Of a stretch of 64,000 nucleotides of DNA, positions 18,256 to 27,312 are shown in pieces; position 1 is the first letter of the stretch, and each line of letters begins with the position of its first letter. Both the position numbers and the translations under genes were made by a program. The DNA comes from Porticoccus sp964395715 (GTDB taxonomy: Bacteria; Pseudomonadota; Gammaproteobacteria; Pseudomonadales; Porticoccaceae). Location: assembly GCA_964395715.1 (NCBI GenBank), contig CAYNAU010000005.1, positions 1 to 64,000 of the forward strand, read 5' to 3'. Under the pieces are notes generated by a model. The model saw only the letters and a program-made list of their open reading frames with translations. It was not told the DNA's origin and ran no database searches.

Positions 18256-20244
18256 CTATTCAAATTCGACGATGGGCTGATCCACCATCAGGCTATCGCC
18301 TGCTTCGGCGGTCACCGCTTTGACGACACCATCGGAGACAGCACGCAAACTGTTTTCCATTTTCATGGCTTCAATCACTGCCAGCTCTTCGCCAGCCTTA
18401 ACTTCGTCGCCAACTTTGACATTCAGTTTCACCAGCAGGCCTGGCATGGGTGAAATCAGGAACTTGGACAGATCCGGCGGCTCTTTGATGGGCATGTGCT
18501 TGCTCAGTTCAGCCGTCTGGGGCGTGACCACATAGACTTCTTTTTCAGCACCGCGGTGGAACATTTTGAACAGCCAGCCATCGCGATCCACCTGAATACA
18601 GACCGGCTTGCCATTAATGGTGGCCTTGAACAGCGGTTCGCCCAGCTTCCAAGCGGTATCGACGAGATATTCTTTGCCGTCCATTTTCGCGCTCACGGGA
18701 TTCACCGTGGTATCGACGGATACGTTGTAATTGTTATCACCGTTATCGGTCATCACGATCCAGTTGTTGGAAGGGCGGTACTCATGGCTCGGCAGCTGCC
18801 CGGAAATCATGGAGCAACGATCACGGAATTTCTTGTTAATCACCGCAGCGGCAACCACACAGATGGCGGGGTCGTCCTGGGGCACCAGTTCGGGACTGAA
18901 GCCGTCCGGGTACTCCTCGGCAATGAAGTTGGTGGTCAGCTTTCCGGCCACAAAGCGCGGATGCATCATCAGTGCATTCAGGAAGCTGATGTTGTGACTA
19001 ACGCCGCGAATGTAATAGGCATCCAGGGCATCCACCATGCGCGCAGTCGCCTCTTCACGGTCGTTACCGTAGGTGATCAGCTTGGCGATCATGGGGTCGT
19101 AGAACATGGACACTTCGCCACCTTCATAGACCCCGGTATCCACCCGCACGCCCTCGCCCGTCGGCGGGCTGTAGCGCACCAGGCGACCAATGGAAGGCAT
19201 GAAATTGCGGAAAGGGTCTTCGGCATAGACGCGGGTCTCAATGGCCCAGCCCTTGAGCTTAACGTCGTCCTGTGTCAGCGGCAGCTTTTCCCCGGCGGCA
19301 ACACGAATCATCAACTCCACCAGATCCTGGCCAGTCACCAACTCAGTAACCGGGTGCTCCACCTGCAGGCGGGTATTCATTTCCAGGAAGTAGAAATTCA
19401 TGTTGGCATCGGCAATGAATTCCACCGTGCCCGCCGATTTGTAATCCACGGCCTTGGCCAGGGCAATCGCCTGTTCACCCATGGCCTTGCGCACTTCCGG
19501 GGTCAGGAACGGCGACGGTGCCTCTTCAATCACTTTCTGGTGACGGCGCTGAATGGAACATTCGCGCTCACCCAGGTAGATGGCATTGCCATGGCTGTCC
19601 GACATCACCTGAATTTCAATGTGGCGCGGCTCCTGGATAAATTTCTCGATGAACACACGGTCATCGCCAAAGCTGGAGCGGGCCTCATTGGTGGCGCGCT
19701 CGAAACCGTCGCGACATTCCGCTTCGTTCCAGGCAACCCGCATCCCTTTACCACCACCACCGGCAGAGGCTTTCAGCATCACCGGGTAGCCAATGCCGTT
19801 GGAAATTTCCACGGCATGCTCGGCGTCTTTCACCACATCGGTGTAACCGGGAATGGTATTCACACCGGCTTTTTCAGCGATCAGTTTGGAGGTGATCTTG
19901 TCACCCATGGATTCGATCGCCACCACACCGGGACCCACAAAGGCGATGCCAGCGGCGTCCAGGGCTTCACAGAAGGTTTTGTTCTCTGACAGGAAACCGT
20001 AACCGGGATGCACGGCATCGGCACCGGTCTGTTTGCAGGCATCGATAATCTTGTCGATCACCAGATAGCTTTCGGCCGAGGCGGAGGGCCCGATGTGAAC
20101 GGCTTCATCCGCCATGGTGACGTGCAGGGCATCACGGTCGGCATCGGAGTAGACAGCCACAGTGCCAATACCCATGGCTTTGGCGGTGCGGAATACACGG
20201 CAGGCGATTTCGCCCCGGTTTGCTACAAGAATCTTCTTAAACAT
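18256..20244 (-). CDS. pccA: Propionyl-CoA carboxylase alpha subunit (biotin carboxylase plus BCCP)
   Basis: 662 residues. The subunit carboxylates biotin with ATP and bicarbonate and hands the carboxyl to PccB. The N-terminal biotin carboxylase has 'KILVANRGEIACR', the Gly-rich ATP-grasp loop 'KASAGGGGKGMR' and 'EMNTRLQVEHPVTE'. A BT-type linker follows. The C-terminal biotinyl domain carries EAMKMEN with the biotin Lys near residue 628. Position between pccB and meaB, next to mutase genes, favours propionyl-CoA as substrate over acetyl- or methylcrotonyl-CoA. Confidence 0.95.
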   Translation of the reverse strand: MFKKILVANRGEIACRVFRTAKAMGIGTVAVYSDADRDALHVTMADEAVHIGPSASAESYLVIDKIIDACKQTGADAVHPGYGFLSENKTFCEALDAAGIAFVGPGVVAIESMGDKITSKLIAEKAGVNTIPGYTDVVKDAEHAVEISNGIGYPVMLKASAGGGGKGMRVAWNEAECRDGFERATNEARSSFGDDRVFIEKFIQEPRHIEIQVMSDSHGNAIYLGERECSIQRRHQKVIEEAPSPFLTPEVRKAMGEQAIALAKAVDYKSAGTVEFIADANMNFYFLEMNTRLQVEHPVTELVTGQDLVELMIRVAAGEKLPLTQDDVKLKGWAIETRVYAEDPFRNFMPSIGRLVRYSPPTGEGVRVDTGVYEGGEVSMFYDPMIAKLITYGNDREEATARMVDALDAYYIRGVSHNISFLNALMMHPRFVAGKLTTNFIAEEYPDGFSPELVPQDDPAICVVAAAVINKKFRDRCSMISGQLPSHEYRPSNNWIVMTDNGDNNYNVSVDTTVNPVSAKMDGKEYLVDTAWKLGEPLFKATINGKPVCIQVDRDGWLFKMFHRGAEKEVYVVTPQTAELSKHMPIKEPPDLSKFLISPMPGLLVKLNVKVGDEVKAGEELAVIEAMKMENSLRAVSDGVVKAVTAEAGDSLMVDQPIVEFE

Positions 20245-20306
20245 AATCTGATCTTCTTCTTGAAATTCTGTTATCCAATGTATGCAGTCAATTCAACACC
20301 CGCCCA

Positions 20307-21839
20307 TTACAGGGGGATGTTGCCGTGCTTGCGCCAGGGATTTTCGAGTTTCTTTTCACGCAGCATCGACAGTGAGCGCGCCACCCGTTTGCGTGTGTGG
20401 TGCGGCATGATCACGTCGTCGATAAAGCCGCGCTTGCCAGCGATAAAGGGATTGGCAAACTTTTCGCGATACTCCTGTTCGCGGGCGGCGATTTTCTCTG
20501 GATCGCCAATATCCTTGCGGAAAATAATTTCTACCGCGCCTTTCGGACCCATCACCGCGATCTCGGCCGTTGGCCAGGCGAAATTCACGTCGCCGCGCAG
20601 GTGTTTGGAAGACATCACGTCGTAGGCACCACCGTAGGCCTTGCGGGTAATGACCGTCACTTTCGGCACGGTACATTCCGCATAGGCGTAGAGGAGTTTG
20701 GCGCCGTGCTTGATGATGCCGCCGTATTCCTGACTGGTGCCGGGCATGAAACCGGGCACATCCACGAAGGTCAGCACGGGGATATTGAAGGCATCACAGA
20801 AACGGATAAAGCGCGCACCTTTCTTGGAGGCATCGATATCGAGACAGCCCGCCATCACCATCGGCTGGTTGGCGACAACCCCGACGGTAGAACCTTCAAC
20901 ACGGATAAAACCAATCACCAGGTTGGCGGCGTAGTCCGGTTGCAACTCGAAGAAATCGCCCTCGTCCGCGACCTTCACAATCAGCTCCTTCATGTCGTAG
21001 GGCTTGTTCGGGTCATCGGGGATCAGCGTGTCCAGAGACATCTCGGCACGATCTGCCGGATCATCGGTTGGCCAGACCGGAGGCTTTTCCTTGTTATTGG
21101 CAGGAAGGAAACTGATGAAGCGACGCAGTTTAACCAGTGCTTCCACATCGTTTTCAAAGGCCAGGTCCGCCACACCGGATTTACTGGAATGTGTGACCGC
21201 ACCGCCCAGTTGCTCGGCAGTCACTGTTTCGTGGGTCACAGTCTTCACCACTTCCGGGCCGGTGACGAACATGTAGGAACTGTCCTTGATCATGAAGATG
21301 AAGTCAGTAATCGCCGGGGAGTACACCGCACCACCGGCACAGGGGCCCATGATCATGGAAATTTGCGGAACAACGCCAGAAGCCATCACATTGCGCTGGA
21401 ATACATCTGCATAACCACCCAGGGAAGCAACACCTTCCTGAATACGCGCACCACCGGAGTCATTCAGTCCGATCACAGGTGCACCGACTTTCATGGCCTG
21501 ATCCATCAGCTTGCAGATTTTTTCCGCGTGGGTTTCAGACAGCGAGCCACCGAACACCGTGAAATCCTGACTGAACACAAAGATCAGGCGGCCGTTGATG
21601 GTGCCGTAGCCGATCACAACGCCATCACCGGGGATGTGTTCTTTTTCCATGCCGAAATCGGTACAGCGGTGTTCAACGAACATATCCCACTCTTCGAATG
21701 AACCGGGATCCAGCAGCAGATCAATGCGCTCACGCGCGGTCAGCTTGCCCTTGGCGTGCTGGGCGTCGATACGTTTCTCGCCACCACCCATGCGGGCCTT
21801 TTCACGCTTTTCATCCAGTTGCTCGATAATCTCGTGCAT
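20307..21839 (-). CDS. pccB: Propionyl-CoA carboxylase beta subunit (carboxyltransferase)
   Basis: 510 residues, standard for PccB. It transfers the carboxyl from biotin to propionyl-CoA, giving methylmalonyl-CoA. N- and C-terminal crotonase-like carboxyltransferase halves are visible. Oxyanion-forming Gly motifs are 'GGARIQEGVASLGGYADVF' and 'DVPGFMPGTSQEYGG'; 'GKAYGGAYDVM'-type and 'AVMGPKGAVEIIF' segments are typical. It lies 113 bases after the mutase and 62 bases before pccA. Confidence 0.95.
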   Translation of the reverse strand: MHEIIEQLDEKREKARMGGGEKRIDAQHAKGKLTARERIDLLLDPGSFEEWDMFVEHRCTDFGMEKEHIPGDGVVIGYGTINGRLIFVFSQDFTVFGGSLSETHAEKICKLMDQAMKVGAPVIGLNDSGGARIQEGVASLGGYADVFQRNVMASGVVPQISMIMGPCAGGAVYSPAITDFIFMIKDSSYMFVTGPEVVKTVTHETVTAEQLGGAVTHSSKSGVADLAFENDVEALVKLRRFISFLPANNKEKPPVWPTDDPADRAEMSLDTLIPDDPNKPYDMKELIVKVADEGDFFELQPDYAANLVIGFIRVEGSTVGVVANQPMVMAGCLDIDASKKGARFIRFCDAFNIPVLTFVDVPGFMPGTSQEYGGIIKHGAKLLYAYAECTVPKVTVITRKAYGGAYDVMSSKHLRGDVNFAWPTAEIAVMGPKGAVEIIFRKDIGDPEKIAAREQEYREKFANPFIAGKRGFIDDVIMPHHTRKRVARSLSMLREKKLENPWRKHGNIPL

Positions 21840-21952
21840 GGTGCTCTCCTGTCTCTAACCGCCAGTATGGATGGACTGGCAGTGTCTGAATCTTTTTGTC
21901 GTTGTTTCAGGCAACACCGCCCGGATCGGACAGTGTTGTCTGGCAGATAGGG

Positions 21953-24109
21953 TTAGTGCTGGCTAAGCAGGTCAATGACTTCTGCAGCCGCCTTGGGAAT
22001 GTTGGTGCCGGGCCCGTAAACAGCCGCCACACCGGCGTCATACAGTGCCTGGTAGTCCTGCGGTGGGATCACACCCCCGCACACCACCTTGATCTCACTG
22101 GCACCCTGTTCCTTGAGCGCGGCAATGAGTTGTGGCACCAGCGTCTTGTGTCCGGCCGCCTGTGACGACACACCAACCACGTGAACATCGTTCTCCACCG
22201 CCATACGGGCAGCTTCTTCCGGAGTCTGAAACATCGGGCTGATATCGACATCGAAACCGATGTCGGCAAAAGCCGTGGCAATGACTTTGGCACCACGGTC
22301 ATGGCCATCCTGGCCCATCTTCGCCACCAGCATGCGCGGACGACGGCCCGCTTCACTGGCAAACTCGGCAACACTGGCCTGAATGGCGGCAAAGTCCTCA
22401 TCGCCTTCGTAGGCAGAACCATAAACACCACTGATGGTGCGGGTTTCTGCCTGGTGGCGGCCCCAGATTTTTTCCAGGGCCATGGAAATTTCACCTACGG
22501 TTGCGCGGGCGCGTGCAGCGTCCACCGCCAGTGCCAGCAGGTTACCCTCGCCAGATTCCGCGGCGGCTGTCAGTGCCTCCAGAGCTTTATCGCAGGCTGC
22601 GCTATCGCGCTGGGCACGGATTTTTTCCAGTCGCGCCACCTGGGATTCACGAACCGCTGTGTTGTCGATATCGAGAATATCCACCGGCGGCTCTTCCGCC
22701 AGCTGGTACTTGTTGACGCCGACAATGACTTCTTCACCCCGGTCAATGCGGGCCTGGCGCAGAGCCGCCGCCTGTTCGATACGCAGTTTCGGCATGCCGG
22801 ACTCAACGGCCTTGGTCATACCACCCATTTCCTCAACTTCTTCGATGAGTTTGCGGGCTTCCTTGACCAGCTGATCAGTCAGGCTTTCCACGTAGTAGGA
22901 ACCGGCCAGCGGGTCCACCACGTTGGTAATACCGGTTTCTTCCTGAATCACCAGCTGGGTATTGCGGGCGATCCGGGCAGAGAAGTCGGTGGGCAGCGCC
23001 AGCGCCTCATCCAGGGCGTTGGTGTGCAGTGACTGGGTACCACCCAGTACCGCAGACATTGCCTCAATGGTGGTGCGCATCACGTTGTTGTAGGGATCTT
23101 TACTGGTCAGGCTGACACCGGATGTCTGACAGTGGGTGCGCAGCATCAGTGAGCGCTCGTCTTTGGGGTCAAACTTTTCCTGCATCAGGGTTGACCACAG
23201 AATGCGCGCCGCCCGCAGCTTGGCGATCTCCATAAAGAAGTTCATGCCAATGGCAAAGAAGAATGACAGACGCGGAGCAAATTTATCGACATCCAGACCA
23301 CTGGCAATGGCGGTGCGCACGTATTCAATGCCGTCGGCAATGGTATAGGCCAGCTCCTGAACATTGGTCGCACCCGCTTCCTGCATGTGATAGCCGGAAA
23401 TGGAAATGGAATTGAACTTGGGCATATTTTCCGCGGTGTAGCCGATGATGTCGGCGACAATGCGCATGGAGGGCGCTGGCGGATATATATAGGTATTGCG
23501 AACCATGAATTCCTTGAGAATGTCATTCTGCAGGGTACCTGCCAGTTTGTCCGGGGTAACGCCCTGCTCTTCTGCCGCCACAATATAGTTGGCCATCACC
23601 GGCAGCACGGCGCCGTTCATGGTCATGGAAACGGAGACCTTGTCGAGAGGAATGCCGTCAAACAGGATTTTCATATCCTCGACAGAATCAATGGCCACAC
23701 CGGCTTTACCGACATCGCCGACCACACGCTCATGGTCGGAGTCGTAACCGCGGTGGGTCGCCAGGTCAAAGGCAACAGACAGACCCTGTTGTCCCGCCGC
23801 CAGGTTGCGACGATAAAAGGCATTGGAAGCTTCCGCCGTGGAAAAACCGGCGTACTGGCGCACCGTCCAGGGACGCCCTGTATACATGGTGGCCTTGGGT
23901 CCCCGCTTGAAAGGTGCAAAGCCGGGGAGGTTGTCCTGGTAATCCAGACCAGCGACATCTTCCGCTGTGTAGATTGGTTTGACGGCAATACCCTCCGGGG
24001 TTTGCCAAACCATATCTTCCGGCGACTTGCCTTTGGTTTCTTTACTAGCCAGATTGGCCCAGTCGCTTAAAGATGGTTTTGAATGATCGGTCATGGAAAG
24101 CTGCCTCAA
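21953..24109 (-). CDS. scpA: Methylmalonyl-CoA mutase (fused catalytic and B12-binding domains)
   Basis: 718 residues, matching the large chain of the bacterial enzyme and ScpA/Sbm. It rearranges methylmalonyl-CoA to succinyl-CoA using adenosylcobalamin. The N-terminal TIM-barrel substrate domain includes 'YTGRPWTVRQYAGFSTAE' and 'TMNGAVLPVMANYI'. The C-terminal cobalamin domain has 'DGHDRG' with the Co-coordinating His near residue 602, then 'GVSSQAAGH' and 'VCGGVIPPQDY'. No separate small subunit gene is seen, so it is probably a homodimer. It is the first gene of the operon; the 270-base upstream region is shared with the divergent AraC-type gene. Confidence 0.96.
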   Translation of the reverse strand: MRQLSMTDHSKPSLSDWANLASKETKGKSPEDMVWQTPEGIAVKPIYTAEDVAGLDYQDNLPGFAPFKRGPKATMYTGRPWTVRQYAGFSTAEASNAFYRRNLAAGQQGLSVAFDLATHRGYDSDHERVVGDVGKAGVAIDSVEDMKILFDGIPLDKVSVSMTMNGAVLPVMANYIVAAEEQGVTPDKLAGTLQNDILKEFMVRNTYIYPPAPSMRIVADIIGYTAENMPKFNSISISGYHMQEAGATNVQELAYTIADGIEYVRTAIASGLDVDKFAPRLSFFFAIGMNFFMEIAKLRAARILWSTLMQEKFDPKDERSLMLRTHCQTSGVSLTSKDPYNNVMRTTIEAMSAVLGGTQSLHTNALDEALALPTDFSARIARNTQLVIQEETGITNVVDPLAGSYYVESLTDQLVKEARKLIEEVEEMGGMTKAVESGMPKLRIEQAAALRQARIDRGEEVIVGVNKYQLAEEPPVDILDIDNTAVRESQVARLEKIRAQRDSAACDKALEALTAAAESGEGNLLALAVDAARARATVGEISMALEKIWGRHQAETRTISGVYGSAYEGDEDFAAIQASVAEFASEAGRRPRMLVAKMGQDGHDRGAKVIATAFADIGFDVDISPMFQTPEEAARMAVENDVHVVGVSSQAAGHKTLVPQLIAALKEQGASEIKVVCGGVIPPQDYQALYDAGVAAVYGPGTNIPKAAAEVIDLLSQH

Positions 24110-24471
24110 GTAGACTCAACCCAGCGCAACCTCAAAGGCTGGCTGTTTTTTTCGATATAGTTGGGTATAGCTGAATTTCCCGCCAGACACCATAAAAGGG
24201 CTCTGACTGCCACCAAAATGCTCTTTTTAGCAGAGCGCTATTGAGGTGGGAGTGCACTATGACGGAGCACACAGGTTGAAACAAGGGCAAAATAATTCGG
24301 CAAAACTCACAAAATATTTCACCATTTGCGAATAAATCCAGATATTTCTGCTAACCTATACCCCAAACTCACCATACATAGCAGAGACTCGCCATCGCCA
24401 CCATCTCACACCACCATGTCGCATCCAGCCTGCTCGGCATTCAGCGCAAGCAGCAAGATCACCACGTATTA

Positions 24472-25401
24472 TTGGCCAGAGCCGGCATCAACCCGGCCAT
24501 CGTCGAGGGCTCCACAGATCGCGTACACACTGACCAGGTCGCCCGTCTGTTCCGCCTGGTGCAGCAGCAGCTTAACGACGAGTTCATGGGCTTTACTGCC
24601 CGCCCCTGCAAATACGGTGTTTTTACCATGGTCTGCGATCTGGTGAGGCACTGTAAAACCCTGGGTGAAATGCTGGAAAAGGTGGTGGAGTTCTACAACC
24701 TGATCACCGATGAAATTCATATGCAGCTGGATTACACGGACACCAGTGTCTGCCTGAATATTTCCCTGAGGCAACCGGCGCTGGATAGCGACCATTTCCT
24801 CACCGAGTTTTTGCTGGTTATCTGGCACCGCTTCCCGAGCTGGTATATCGGTGAGGCGATCAGGCTGCGGGAAACCCGCTTTATCCATGCGGCACCTGAA
24901 CACCGCAACGAACTGCGCATCATGTTTCCCGGCAACGTACTGTTTAACCAACCCGGCAACGGTCTGCTGTTTGACCAGCAGTACCTGGACAAACCCCTGG
25001 TAAGGACCAACCGCGAACTGGAAACGTTTCTGGCCAACAGCCCGGCCGACATCATGACCATTCCCGGTGAAGACAACAGCCTGGAAGCCCAGATTGAACG
25101 GATGCTGTTACGCTTCAATCACTCCCGCCTTGTTTTTCCCAAGACTGAAGAACTGGCACAACAGATGGGCGTGCTGCCGCTGACCCTGTATCGCCGTTTA
25201 CAGCGGGAAGGCACCAGCTACCAGAAAATCAAGGACAATATTCGGCGCGAGGTGGCCATCGACAAGCTGGTCAATGACAACCTGTCCGTCGATGAGGTCT
25301 CCGACATCGTCGGCTTTGAAGAACCGCGATCGTTTACCCGGGCCTTCAAGCAGTGGACAGGGTTATCCCCAAGAAACTATTGCAAATACCACCGGGGCTG
25401 A
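24472..25401 (+). CDS. AraC-family transcriptional regulator (N-terminus unresolved)
   Basis: 309 residues from the TTG at 24472. The N-terminal half is an Arabinose_bd/OruR-like ligand domain ('GSTDRVHTDQVARLFRLVQQ'); the C-terminal AraC HTH has 'MGVLPLTLYRRLQREGTSY' and 'SVDEVSDIVGFEEPRSFTRA'. The frame stays open upstream to a TAG at 24379, and the intervening residues (ATISHHHVASSLLGIQRKQQ) look like the usual start of this family, yet hold no ATG, GTG or TTG. Either a rare start codon (CTG, ATT, ATC) is used or a frameshift hides the true start. Divergent from the methylmalonyl-CoA operon and possibly its regulator; the inducer is unknown. Confidence 0.85.
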   Translation: MARAGINPAIVEGSTDRVHTDQVARLFRLVQQQLNDEFMGFTARPCKYGVFTMVCDLVRHCKTLGEMLEKVVEFYNLITDEIHMQLDYTDTSVCLNISLRQPALDSDHFLTEFLLVIWHRFPSWYIGEAIRLRETRFIHAAPEHRNELRIMFPGNVLFNQPGNGLLFDQQYLDKPLVRTNRELETFLANSPADIMTIPGEDNSLEAQIERMLLRFNHSRLVFPKTEELAQQMGVLPLTLYRRLQREGTSYQKIKDNIRREVAIDKLVNDNLSVDEVSDIVGFEEPRSFTRAFKQWTGLSPRNYCKYHRG

Positions 25402-25404
25402 CGA

Positions 25405-26229
25405 CTACAGTTCCAGCCCGCCGCCCACTACCACGACCTGCCCACTGATATAGTTCGACTCCGGCAAGCAGAAGAGGTACACGGCATCGGCGGCTTCTTT
25501 GGGTGTTCCGGGGCGTCCCAGGGGAATCAGGTCTGTCATCATGTCGCGGATCTGGTCACTGACCCCGACCCGGATATCCTTGCCCTGAATATTGATGGTG
25601 GGTTCATCACTGGCGGCACCGGTCAGGCGCGTCTGGATAAAACCGAAGGCCACGGCGTTAACATTCACCTTGAAGCGACCCCATTCCTTGCAGAGCGTTT
25701 TGGTCATGCCCACCACACCGGCCTTGGCTGCCGAGTAAGCCAGCTGTCCGGCATTGCCACCCAATCCGGACACCGAGGAAATATTGACCACCTTGCGGAA
25801 CACTTCGCGTCCGGCCTCAGACTCGAGGGCATGGTAGGACTTGATATAGGGCTGGGCGGCCTTGAGGATGCGGTAGGGGGCGGTCATATGCACATCGAGC
25901 ATGGCATACCACTGCTCGTCGTCCATTTTCTGAATCACGTTATCCCAGGTGTAGCCGGCGTTGTTGATAACAATATCCAGACCATCAAATGACTCCACGG
26001 CCTGCTTGACGAAACGGGTACCGAAATCCGGGTCAGTCACGCTGCCCACCACGGTGGCCACCTGACTTCCCAGGGCCTCGGCATCTGCGGTTAATTGATC
26101 CAGCAACTCAGCATCCAGGTCATTCACCACCAGGTTGCAGCCCTCGGCAGCCAGCTTCAGGGCAATCTCGCGGCCAATGCCCCGACCCGCGCCGGTGATC
26201 AACGCCACTTTACCCGCCAATTTTTTCAT
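25405..26229 (-). CDS. Short-chain dehydrogenase/reductase (FabG-like)
   Basis: 274 residues. It is a classical SDR: cofactor motif TGAGRGIG at residues 12-19, 'NNAG' near 92, the catalytic Ser in 'NISSVSGLGG' and Tyr/Lys in 'YSAAKAG', and a C-terminal 'SGQVVVVGGGLEL'. An insert around residues 130-145 ('PYIKSYHALESEAGREVF') and one near 205-220 are longer than in FabG. An Asp at the end of beta2 ('VVNDLDAE') suggests NAD(H) rather than NADP(H). Its substrate cannot be told. Its 3' end is 3 bases from the convergent araC-type gene. Confidence 0.88.
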   Translation of the reverse strand: MKKLAGKVALITGAGRGIGREIALKLAAEGCNLVVNDLDAELLDQLTADAEALGSQVATVVGSVTDPDFGTRFVKQAVESFDGLDIVINNAGYTWDNVIQKMDDEQWYAMLDVHMTAPYRILKAAQPYIKSYHALESEAGREVFRKVVNISSVSGLGGNAGQLAYSAAKAGVVGMTKTLCKEWGRFKVNVNAVAFGFIQTRLTGAASDEPTINIQGKDIRVGVSDQIRDMMTDLIPLGRPGTPKEAADAVYLFCLPESNYISGQVVVVGGGLEL

Positions 26230-26373
26230 CAGGCTTTTATCTCTACTTATTTTTGGGCGCGGGAAAGCTAACTACCCGCAACAATCAAACAGTAAACATT
26301 CCTCTCAGCATGAGTGGAAGGGCTTCACTATACCCTGCCCTGAAGCCCGCCCTGAAGCCAAGGCCGAGCAGCA

Positions 26374-26622
26374 TCAGGCATCGCGATAAAAGGCCGGGCA
26401 CAGCAATGCGCAGGATATTTGCAGGCCATGCTTTTTGCACATGTTAACAATAAGGGGGGCATAGGCGGGTGGTATTCCCCCATCCCGGTTCAGCCAGTTC
26501 CAGACATGTTGCTGACGAACACTCCGCCCGGTTTGTGTTGACAGGGCTCTGGCCAACGCCGTTTGCCCACCCAAGGCATCTACAACCGCTTGCAAGGCTT
26601 CTACTGGGGTCATCCATTTCAC
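26374..26622 (-). CDS. Small HTH protein (YdaS/Cro-like)
   Basis: 82 residues. The pattern 'MTPVEALQAVVDALGGQTALARAL... VRQQHVWNWLNRDGGIPPAYAPLI' is that of the YdaS/Cro-type DNA-binding family, often a toxin-antitoxin or prophage Cro-like repressor. A Cys-containing tail (CKKHGLQISCALLCPAF) follows the HTH. It is divergent from a CI-like HTH gene; the 94 bases between the two starts hold three palindromes. Confidence 0.75.
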   Translation of the reverse strand: MKWMTPVEALQAVVDALGGQTALARALSTQTGRSVRQQHVWNWLNRDGGIPPAYAPLIVNMCKKHGLQISCALLCPAFYRDA

Positions 26623-26648
26623 TCCCTGATCATACGAAAAACAATAGC

Positions 26649-26703
26649 GTGAACCCGTTCACACTACAACTATGGTTGTCTGCGCAATCACAACATACGT
26701 TGT
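26649..26703. promoter_or_regulatory. Operator region with three 14-bp palindromes
   Basis: Three dyads lie between the divergent HTH genes: GTGAAC-CC-GTTCAC (26649-26662), ACAAC-TATG-GTTGT (26666-26679) and ACAAC-ATAC-GTTGT (26690-26703). The last two share identical half-sites with centres 24 bp apart, so they are probably bound by the same dimer; the first may belong to the other protein. The layout recalls a lambda-type right operator. Confidence 0.65.
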
Positions 26704-26716
26704 AATATTGCTCGCC

Positions 26717-27052
26717 ATGAACGATCTGGCATACCGCATCAGGAGCGCCCGGCAGCACGCCGGCCTCTCTCAAGCTCAACTGGCCCTCGAAACCCGGCTC
26801 ACCCAGCAGATGATCTCCAAGCTGGAAAGCGGGCAATCGCGGTCCACGTCGGCAATTTTTGCCATTGCCAAGGCACTCGGCGTGTCCGCGGAATGGCTGT
26901 GGTTGGGTGGGGAGCAAACCACCAACCTACCTTTCGAGCACGACCATGATCTGGCCAGGGCCTGGCAAAATCTATCCGAAGAACAGCGTGGCGAAATCAG
27001 CTGCCACATTATGACCCTGGGTAGTGAGCTCCCGGACAGTCAAGAGTCCTGA
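26717..27052 (+). CDS. XRE-family (CI-like) HTH repressor
   Basis: 111 residues from the ATG at 26717; an upstream in-frame start at 26672 would run through the operator palindromes and is unlikely. The N-terminal HTH_3 fold is clear ('LAYRIRSARQHAGLSQAQLA... TQQMISKLESGQSRSTSAIF'), with 'ALGVSAEWLWLGG' closing the domain. The short C-terminal acidic region is too small for a LexA-type peptidase. It is probably the partner of the divergent YdaS-like protein in a small regulatory switch. No phage structural or integrase genes are nearby. Confidence 0.8.
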   Translation: MNDLAYRIRSARQHAGLSQAQLALETRLTQQMISKLESGQSRSTSAIFAIAKALGVSAEWLWLGGEQTTNLPFEHDHDLARAWQNLSEEQRGEISCHIMTLGSELPDSQES

Positions 27053-27312
27053 ATACCAACTCTGAATCACCACTCAAGCACCTGTCACTTTTTTACTGCC
27101 TTCATTACCAGACTATCGACCTTGCCAGTAACGTATTTAGTGTCTGTTTATACCTGCCAAATCAGAAAATAGACCATCCCTGCAAAAAGGTATTCAAGCT
27201 GGAGCCAATTGTAGCTGGAGCACCGCGGGCGGAACCGCCTACCCCTTCTCGACCAACCGCATTACACTTCAGCCACTTGTCCCCGGCACGCTGGCTCTAC
27301 TAGGCTTACCCT
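27053..27312. other. Non-coding stretch between the HTH gene and gabD
   Basis: 260 bases with no convincing gene. AGCTGGAGC occurs twice near 27200-27220, and a small GGCGGAACCGCC hairpin lies near 27230. No clear terminator or promoter could be assigned. Confidence 0.4.

Noticed and set aside
18496..19989. Long open frame antisense to pccA
   Set aside because: It is the complement of a GC-rich coding gene with strong family motifs; His-rich antisense frames are expected there.
20397..21701. Long open frame antisense to pccB
   Set aside because: Same reason: complement of a clearly coding gene.
26374..27052. Intact prophage
   Set aside because: Only the two regulators are present; no integrase, capsid, tail or lysis genes lie nearby.
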